A stretch of DNA of 10,908 bases from JAAYZX01 sp040770645 (GTDB lineage Bacteria > Actinomycetota > Thermoleophilia > RBG-16-64-13), in NCBI GenBank assembly GCA_040770645.1, contig JAXGIS010000028.1:1-10908 (forward strand), given 5' to 3'. Shown piece by piece: positions 6,278-10,908 of this stretch (the first letter of the stretch is position 1; every line of letters starts with the position of its first letter). The position numbers and the translations under genes were made by a program. A model generated the notes under the pieces. It was not told the origin of the DNA and did not search any database. It saw only the letters and a list, made by a program, of their open reading frames with translations.

Positions 6278-7999
6278 ATGGGAGACGCTTCGCCATCCTC
6301 GGCGACTGCAGGCGCAACCGTAGTGCGCCGGGTTCCTTACGTAGTGGCGCAGGGTGGCGGAGAGATCCGCTACTCGAGCTACGACGTTCTGGTCATAGGT
6401 GGGGGCATAGGGGGGCTGACGGCCGCCGGAGGTGCCTCCCGGCGCTGGAACGTGGGGCTTCTCACCAAGAGCAGCTTTGATGACACTGCCACGTTCTTCG
6501 CACAGGGTGGCATCGCGGCGGCGCTGGCCCCGTTTGATTCGCCGGTTCTGCATTTACGGGACACGCTGGCGGCGGGTGACGGCCTGTGTGATGAGGCGGC
6601 CGTGCGCATCCTGGTGGAAGAAGGCCCCGAACGAGTCCGGGAGCTGGACCGGGCCGGTATCCGTTTCGATAAGCGCAAGGGGCAGCTGATCCTGGGTACG
6701 GAGGGAGCGCACTCCGTGCCCCGCATCGTGCATGCGGGTGGCGACGCCACGGGGAGTGTGGTGGCGGGGGCGCTGGTGGATGCCATAATCGCGGGCAGCC
6801 GAGTGGAGCTGCACGAGCACGAGTTCGTCGTGGATCTGCTCACCGACCAGGGCCGGTGCGTGGGGGCGCTCTCTCTGGGGAGGGACGGCGAGCTCACGGT
6901 GAGTCTCGCACGTGCCGTGGTACTGGCCGCCGGGGGAGCGGGGCACGTGTTCGCCAGCACCACCAACCCCGATGTCTCCACCGGTGACGGCCAGGCCATG
7001 GCTTATCGGGCAGGGGCGGTGTTGCGGGACATGGAGTTCATGCAGTTCCATCCCACCGCCTTCCACGGGAGCGAGAATCCCACACTCCTCGTTACCGAGG
7101 CCCTGCGGGGCGAGGGTGCCTACCTGCTCGACCGCAACGGCGGGCGGTTCATGCTGGGCGTCCATCCCCGCGCGGAGCTGGCGCCGCGGGACATCGTGAC
7201 CAGAAAAGCCCATGAGGTCATGATGCGCGACGGTATCGATTTCGTGCACTTGGATGCCCGCCACCTTCCCTGTCCGCATCTACGGGATCGGTTCCCCACT
7301 GTTTACCAGGGGTTGTTGAAGCGTGGCTACAACCTCTGCTCCGATCTTATCCCGGTTTCCCCGGCTTCTCACTACTTCCTGGGCGGAGTGGTGACCGATC
7401 ATTGGGGCAGGACCTCGGTCCCCGGGCTCTACGCCTGCGGTGAGGTGACGAGCACCGGTGCGCACGGGGCGAATCGGCTGGCGTCGAACTCATTGCTGGA
7501 GGGGCTGGTCTTCGGTGAGCGGGTGGTGCGGGATCTGGAGCGGTATCTGTCAGGCTCGAGACCGTCCGTTCGCAAGATCCGTCTGGGGTTGGCCGAGGAG
7601 TCACGTGAGGGTAACCGTGGAGAGGACGTGCGCCGTCTGCGTCGCCGGCTCGGCTTGATCATGAGTAGGTTGTGCGGGATCGTGCGCTCTGCCGAAGGTT
7701 TGGAGGAGGCGGAGACGGTGGTGGCCGAAGTGCGTTCGCAGCTGCGGCTTCCCGGTCGAGATCCCGAGGAACTGGAGTTGATCAACCTGCTTACAGTGGC
7801 CGACCTGATGGTACGCGCGGCTCGGATGCGTGAGGAGAGTCGTGGGGTCCATCTGCGCTCCGACTTCCCCACCCGCAACGATGCCCTCTGGCGACGACAC
7901 ATTAGAGTGGCGCTGGGTGCCCAGGGGGAACCTGAAGTCCACGCTGAGCGCGCGCTGGTGATGGCGCCCGAAGAGGAGGAGAAGGGGAGAAGTGCTTGA
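6278..7999 (+). CDS. nadB: L-aspartate oxidase
   Basis: Flavoenzyme oxidising L-aspartate to iminoaspartate for NadA; related to succinate dehydrogenase/fumarate reductase flavoproteins. 573 residues, slightly long through a 37-residue N-terminal tail before the FAD fold YDVLVIGGGIGGLTAA (most members read GSGIAGL). Then TFFAQGGIAAAL, the substrate segment TEGAHSVPRIVHAGG (Glu142, His145), TNPDVSTGDG, MQFHPTAFH with active-site His258, LAPRDIVTR with catalytic Arg304, SHYFLGGVVTD, GLYACGEV and NRLASNSLLEGLVFG, followed by the helical C-terminal domain with RGVHLRSDFP. ATG 6278 has GAGG at 6263-6266, 11 bases upstream; GTG codons inside the tail, closer to the FAD fold, cannot be excluded as starts. 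It overlaps nadC by 8 bp, which suggests coupled translation. Confidence 0.96.
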   Translation: MGDASPSSATAGATVVRRVPYVVAQGGGEIRYSSYDVLVIGGGIGGLTAAGGASRRWNVGLLTKSSFDDTATFFAQGGIAAALAPFDSPVLHLRDTLAAGDGLCDEAAVRILVEEGPERVRELDRAGIRFDKRKGQLILGTEGAHSVPRIVHAGGDATGSVVAGALVDAIIAGSRVELHEHEFVVDLLTDQGRCVGALSLGRDGELTVSLARAVVLAAGGAGHVFASTTNPDVSTGDGQAMAYRAGAVLRDMEFMQFHPTAFHGSENPTLLVTEALRGEGAYLLDRNGGRFMLGVHPRAELAPRDIVTRKAHEVMMRDGIDFVHLDARHLPCPHLRDRFPTVYQGLLKRGYNLCSDLIPVSPASHYFLGGVVTDHWGRTSVPGLYACGEVTSTGAHGANRLASNSLLEGLVFGERVVRDLERYLSGSRPSVRKIRLGLAEESREGNRGEDVRRLRRRLGLIMSRLCGIVRSAEGLEEAETVVAEVRSQLRLPGRDPEELELINLLTVADLMVRAARMREESRGVHLRSDFPTRNDALWRRHIRVALGAQGEPEVHAERALVMAPEEEEKGRSA

Positions 8000-8858
8000 T
8001 CCTGTGACGATGAAAATGGTGGATCTGGCCCTGCGCGAAGACCTGGCCGGTTATGGGGATGTCACCTCGTCGTGGACTGTTCCCCAGGGAGCTCAGGCGC
8101 GTGCGCACGTGGTGGCGCGTGAGGAAGCGGTGGTGTCGGGGCTTGACGTGGCGGAGGCCGTGCTGTGGCGCGTGGATGCGTCGTGCGGGTGGAGGGCTCT
8201 GGCGACGGCCGGCGAGGAAGTGGCACAGGGAGCCGTCCTGGCTGAGATGTGGGGAGACGCGCGCCACCTTCTGGCAGCTGAGCGAACGCTGCTCAACTTC
8301 CTGCGCCATCTGTGCGGGGTGGCCACTCAAGCCCGGCGCTTCGCGCGGGCCGTGGTCGGCACGGGAGCGTTGGTTGTGGACACGCGCAAGACACTGCCGG
8401 GGATGCGCGTGCCTGAGAAGCGGGCGGTGCGCGATGGTGGATGCGGGAATCACCGTTTCGGCTTGTTCGACATGGTGCTCATCAAAGACAATCACTTGGT
8501 GGCCGGGGGTGGTATTGCCGCTACCGTGCGGAAGGCCAAGGCATCGGCGCCCTTCAGTATGAAGGTGGAGGTAGAGGTGCGCGATGAGGATGGGTTGCGC
8601 GAAGCCATCGCTGCGGGTGCCGACATTGTGATGCTCGACAACATGCCGCCTGTGGACATGGCACGCTGCGCGGCCGTGGCCAGGGAGCTCGCCCCGCATG
8701 TGTTGCTGGAGGCATCCGGGCGCATAACACTCGACACCGTGGGAGCAGTGGCGCGCACCGGAGTAGACTTCATCTCGGCGAGCGCACTCACCGCGGGGGC
8801 GCCACCTGTGGATCTGGCGCTGGATTTCGTGGGGTATGAGGAGGAACCATGCTGCTAG
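7992..8858 (+). CDS. nadC: Nicotinate-nucleotide pyrophosphorylase (carboxylating)
   Basis: Converts quinolinate plus PRPP to nicotinate mononucleotide, CO2 and diphosphate, completing the de novo route begun by NadB and NadA. 288 residues, normal. Visible: ALREDLAGYGDVTS, LNFLRHLCGVAT, VVDTRKTLPGMR (Arg132, Lys133), NHRFGLFD (His154, Arg155), LIKDNH (Lys165), VEVEVRDEDGL, ADIVMLDNM and LLEASGRITLD (Glu240). Oddity: near the C-terminus ISASALT replaces the common I-S-V-G-A-L-T, so Ser264 sits where the phosphate-binding Gly usually is. The start is uncertain: GTG 7992 has a strong AGGAGG-type tract about 12 bases upstream and overlaps nadB by 8 bp, but GTG 8004, ATG 8010 and ATG 8016 are in frame and lose only a few residues. 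Confidence 0.95.
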   Translation: MLDPVTMKMVDLALREDLAGYGDVTSSWTVPQGAQARAHVVAREEAVVSGLDVAEAVLWRVDASCGWRALATAGEEVAQGAVLAEMWGDARHLLAAERTLLNFLRHLCGVATQARRFARAVVGTGALVVDTRKTLPGMRVPEKRAVRDGGCGNHRFGLFDMVLIKDNHLVAGGGIAATVRKAKASAPFSMKVEVEVRDEDGLREAIAAGADIVMLDNMPPVDMARCAAVARELAPHVLLEASGRITLDTVGAVARTGVDFISASALTAGAPPVDLALDFVGYEEEPCC

Positions 8859-9622
8859 CGGTGGACGTAGGTAACACTCAGACTGTGCTGGGTTTGTTTT
8901 CGGGATCTGATCTGCTGCACAACTGGCGGGTCGCCACCAATGTCACCCGTACGGCCGACGAGTTGGCCATCATGGTGTTCGACCTGCTGGAACTGGCTGA
9001 GGTGGATCGCCACGCCATCGGGGCCTTCGTGGTGGCTTCCGTGGTACCCAAGCTCAATGCTCAGTACCAGATCATGAGTTCCCGGCACTTGAAGCTGGAA
9101 CCGTTGGTGGTGGCACCCGGGGTGAAGACGGGCATGCCCATTCTCACCAACAACCCCCGCGAGGTGGGGGCCGATCTGATCGTGGCGGGGGTGGCTGCGT
9201 TCGATGAATATGGGGGCCCCTGCATCGTGGTGGATTTCGGGACCGCCACTACTTTCTCGGCTGTGTCGGCAAACGGAGAGTATTTGGGCACGTGCATTGC
9301 GCCCGGAATCGAGATTTCCATGGACGCTCTCACGGCCAACGCGGCCAAGCTGAGCAAGATCGAGCTTATCGATCCCGGCACGGTGATCGGCAAGACCACG
9401 GTACAGAGCATGCAGGCCGGGGCTGTCTACGGTTTTGCCGGGCAGGTGGACGGCGTGGTGAGCCGCATGCGCGAAGAGTTGGGCGGCAAGGCCGTTTCGG
9501 TGGCCACCGGGGGACTCGCCTGTCTGGTGTTCGAGCATACGCGCGCGCTCGATTTTCTCGACAACATGCTCACGCTCAAAGGTCTGGAGATCATCCACCG
9601 GCGCACCCAGGAGGCACGCTGA
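8849..9622 (+). CDS. coaX: Type III pantothenate kinase
   Basis: First step of CoA synthesis, phosphorylating pantothenate; type III enzymes belong to the ASKHA superfamily, need a monovalent cation and are not feedback-inhibited by CoA in known cases. 257 residues, normal. The phosphate-binding DVGNTQTVLG (Asp6), GADLIVAG (Asp109) and VVDFGTATTF (Asp129) give the three expected acidic residues; GVKTGMPILTNNPREVGAD and TVQSMQAGAVYGFAGQVDGVV are family blocks. GADLIVAG departs mildly from the common GADRIVNA. ATG 8849 lies 4 bases after a perfect AGGAGG (8839-8844) and overlaps the nadC stop by 10 bp, so it is translationally coupled to nadC. The nadC-coaX adjacency is known from several Gram-positive lineages. 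Confidence 0.97.
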   Translation: MLLAVDVGNTQTVLGLFSGSDLLHNWRVATNVTRTADELAIMVFDLLELAEVDRHAIGAFVVASVVPKLNAQYQIMSSRHLKLEPLVVAPGVKTGMPILTNNPREVGADLIVAGVAAFDEYGGPCIVVDFGTATTFSAVSANGEYLGTCIAPGIEISMDALTANAAKLSKIELIDPGTVIGKTTVQSMQAGAVYGFAGQVDGVVSRMREELGGKAVSVATGGLACLVFEHTRALDFLDNMLTLKGLEIIHRRTQEAR

Positions 9623-9630
9623 GGTCTTGT

Positions 9631-10751
9631 GTGTGGCGCGAAGGCCGAAAAGAGCCGGAAGCGTATGAAGCCGACGGTCGGATGGAACACGTCACACGAG
9701 GCGGGTTCGGTTCGGGCGATACGAAAGAAGTAGAGGCCCTGCAGGCGCTCAGGGGTCTGGACCGGCCGTTCGTGGTCGGGTCGCTCACGGTGCCCAATCG
9801 GGTAGTGGCCGCACCTATGGCCGGCGTCACCTGCAGCGCCTTCCGACGCCATCTCAAGTCCCACGGCGTGGGCCTGCTCTACACTGAGATGGTGAGCGCT
9901 CGGGATCTGCACGGTAACCGCCGCACCTGCGAGTACGTGGAGTTCACCGAAGTCGAGCGCCCACTCGCGGTACAGTTGTTTGCGGCCGAACCCGATGCCG
10001 TGGCGCGGGCGACCGCGTGGGTGTTGGAACGTGCTTCGCGCCCCGACATCATCGACATCAACATGGGCTGCCCCGCCACCAAGGTGGTCAAGACGGGCGC
10101 CGGGGCGGCGCTCTCATGGGTGACATCCCGCGGGCGGTGGCGATGGCGGCCGCCGCGGTGCGCACCGCGGCGGCCGCCGGCGTCCCCGTCACCGTCAAGT
10201 TGCGCACCGGGTTGGTACCGGGTGATGGTGTCGCCCGGGACCTCCGCGGTTGGAGGCGGTGGGTGTGGCTGCGGTGGCCCTGCACGCGCGTGCGGCCTCG
10301 GAGTTCTACAAGGGGGCGCGCCGATCACCGAGAGTCGGCCGCGGTGGGCGGCCGACTCTCGATTCCGCTGGTGGTCTCCGGAGACATCGATTCAGTGGAA
10401 CAGGCCGCAATCGTTCGTGCGCAGAGCGGGTGTACCGCCGTCATGGTGGCTCGGGGAATGCTGGGTAACCCGTGGTTGGTGGGAGACCTTCTCTGGGCGG
10501 CGGAAGGCCGTGGTCGGCGTCCGGCGGTGACGGCCGCCGAAGCCGTCAACGACCTGCTGCGGTTGTTCGCGGGTGCCAGGTCGCACATGGGTGACGCGCG
10601 CGCCGTGCGCTGGATCAGGTCGCACTTGGGCTGGTATCTGCGGCGTTGGGGAGTATCCGCCGCGCGTGTGCAGGGTCTGCGCTTGGTGGCGGAGGCGAAC
10701 CGTCTTCAGGCGGAGCTCGAGGCCGTGCGTACGGGTTTCATGGCACCCTGA
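9631..10751 (+). CDS. dus: tRNA-dihydrouridine synthase (DusB/NifR3-like), disrupted by three frameshifts
   Basis: FMN enzyme that reduces specific uridines of tRNA to dihydrouridine. Correcting three indels gives 373 residues from GTG 9631, or 356 from ATG 9682. Frame 1 carries LTVPNRVVAAPMAGVTCSAF, LLYTEMVSARDL, RPLAVQLF and INMGCPATKVV with catalytic Cys147. After about 10113 the sense moves to the next frame: MGDIPRAVAM, PVTVKLRTGLVPGDG. From about 10248 to 10315 it moves again: LEAVGVAAVALHARAASEFYKG. It then returns for RADHRESA, IPLVVSGDIDS (FMN phosphate site), ARGMLGNPWLVGDLL and a normal C-terminal helical region to TGA 10751. GTG 9631 has GAGG at 9621-9624, 6 bases upstream; ATG 9682 has none. 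Start confidence is low. No stop or lost motif other than the indels, so a sequence error is likelier than decay. dus-greA is a common Gram-positive pair. Confidence 0.88.
10111..10118 (+). other. Frameshift 1 in dus
   Basis: Upstream frame reads KTGAGAAL and would then give SWVTSRG; the next frame reads MGDIPRAVAM from ATG 10116. The observed ctctcatg fits either one missing base (ctcctcatg, AALLMGD) or an extra tc dinucleotide (ctcatg, AALMGD). Both restore family-like sequence, so the choice is open. Confidence 0.85.
10145..10178. repeat. Perfect 34-bp palindrome inside dus
   Basis: Half-site ggcggccgccgcggtgc (10145-10161) is followed with no spacer by its exact reverse complement (10162-10178). 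In the supported frame it encodes an alanine-rich helix, MAAAAVRTAAAAG, where the first and last Ala codons mirror each other. It is almost entirely G+C and would form a very stable cruciform or hairpin. It lies between frameshifts 1 and 2. Confidence 0.93.
10245..10250 (+). other. Frameshift 2 in dus (one base missing)
   Basis: The frame VARDLR then turns to nonsense (GWRRWVW), while the frame beginning TTG 10250 reads LEAVGVAAVALHAR, the family segment. Reading cgcCggttg instead of cgcggttg gives RRLEAVG, so one C is missing. The site is in the loop of a small stem, cctcc 10241-10245 with ggagg 10252-10256. Confidence 0.85.
10312..10317 (+). other. Frameshift 3 in dus (one extra G in a run of five)
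   Basis: SEFYKG must continue as RADHRESA, which needs aaggggcgcgcc; the sequence has aagggggcgcgcc. Removing one G from the run at 10312-10316 restores the frame. The run abuts the 8-bp palindrome ggcgcgcc (10315-10322). Confidence 0.87.
10329..10361. repeat. 14-bp perfect inverted repeat with 5-nt loop inside dus
   Basis: cgagagtcggccgc (10329-10342) and gcggccgactctcg (10348-10361) are exact reverse complements around ggtgg. In the supported frame it encodes HRESAAVGGRLSIP, and the spacing from ADH to SIP matches family length, so the hairpin is not an insertion. It resembles a terminator stem but has no T-run after it and sits mid-gene. Confidence 0.92.
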
Positions 10752-10789
10752 CAGACCTAGGAAGTGGGGGCGCTCTCCGCCCAGGTGCG

Positions 10790-10818
10790 TTGACAGCCCG
10801 CGTGGGTCTGCCTATAAT
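10790..10818 (+). promoter_or_regulatory. Consensus sigma-70/SigA promoter upstream of greA
   Basis: TTGACA at 10790-10795 and TATAAT at 10813-10818 match the vegetative consensus exactly and are separated by the optimal 17 bp. Transcription should begin near 10825, giving a leader of about 60 nt before GTG 10888. It lies 39 bp after the dus stop, so it starts a new unit. A weak 5-bp stem (gggcg 10768-10772, cgccc 10778-10782) just upstream lacks a T-run and is not called a terminator. Confidence 0.9.
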
Positions 10819-10887
10819 GCCCGCCTGCGCCAGAGCGCGTGTACCCACCCTTGCCCTGCGGGGCCGTCCCTACGGGGGAACCCAGTC

Positions 10888-10908
10888 GTGTCTCAGAAGG
10901 ACGTCATA
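10888..10908 (+). CDS. greA: Probable transcription elongation factor GreA, first seven codons
   Basis: GTG followed by six codons reads MSQKDVI at the right edge. GGGGGAA at 10874-10880 is a ribosome binding site 7 bases upstream, and a perfect promoter precedes it. MSQKDVI resembles the start of Gram-positive GreA proteins (continuing as LTPEG...), and dus is followed by greA and lysS in many Gram-positive genomes. GreA rescues backtracked RNA polymerase by stimulating transcript cleavage. With only seven residues visible the identity rests mainly on gene order. Confidence 0.5.

Noticed and set aside
8855..9598. Minus-strand open frame (247 codons) opposite coaX
   Set aside because: Covers nearly the same span as an intact coaX; no motif recognised.
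9292..9630. Earlier start for dus inside coaX
   Set aside because: The extra residues are the out-of-frame reading of coaX; Dus similarity starts only after about 9760.
10329..10361. Intrinsic terminator inside dus
   Set aside because: The stem is perfect but followed by attccgctgg rather than a T-run, and Dus coding sequence continues through it for more than 380 bp.

Overview
The window is GC-rich bacterial chromosome, clearly above 60 % by eye, packed with housekeeping genes all on the + strand. GTG and TTG starts are frequent, and good AGGAG-type ribosome binding sites precede several genes. The order hpt-ftsH-folE-folP-folB-folK resembles the folate cluster next to ftsH in Actinomycetota. 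The order nadA-nadB-nadC-coaX-dus-greA resembles what follows hpt/ftsH in clostridial Bacillota. I infer a high-GC Gram-positive lineage, perhaps a deep-branching actinobacterium or a clostridial relative; this comes from gene order and protein flavour, not from any marker search.

Layout. 1-395: 3' part of hpt (purine salvage). 396-523: intergenic, with a perfect 14-bp tandem duplication. 524-2484: ftsH, membrane AAA+ protease, broken by one missing base near 1484. 2485-2563: short gap with two copies of a GC-rich 15-mer. 2564-6243: folate block folE, folP, folB, folK, running in one open frame without a stop into nadA. 5317-8858: NAD block nadA-nadB-nadC (aspartate to nicotinate mononucleotide). 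8849-9622: coaX (CoA biosynthesis). 9631-10751: dus (tRNA dihydrouridine synthase), broken by three one-base-type indels within about 200 bp, a stretch that also holds a perfect 34-bp palindrome and a 14-bp hairpin. 10790-10818: a promoter with perfect -35 and -10 hexamers and a 17-bp spacer. 10888-10908: the first seven codons of what is probably greA.

From folP to dus the gaps are 34 bp or less, and there are overlaps of 4, 8 and 10 bp, so these genes probably form one operon. It would supply three cofactors (tetrahydrofolate, NAD, CoA), with a flavin-dependent tRNA-modifying enzyme at the end. A new transcription unit starts at greA.

I see no mobile element, CRISPR array, RNA gene, defence system or other clearly undescribed system. 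The points most worth a second look are the folK-nadA joined frame; loss of the conserved active-site Tyr in FolB (Ser52); the N-terminally extended dihydropteroate synthase; and the clustered indels and palindromes in dus. Four frameshifts in otherwise intact conserved genes suggest local sequence errors. That also weakens the folK-nadA fusion, because one missing base would separate the two genes.
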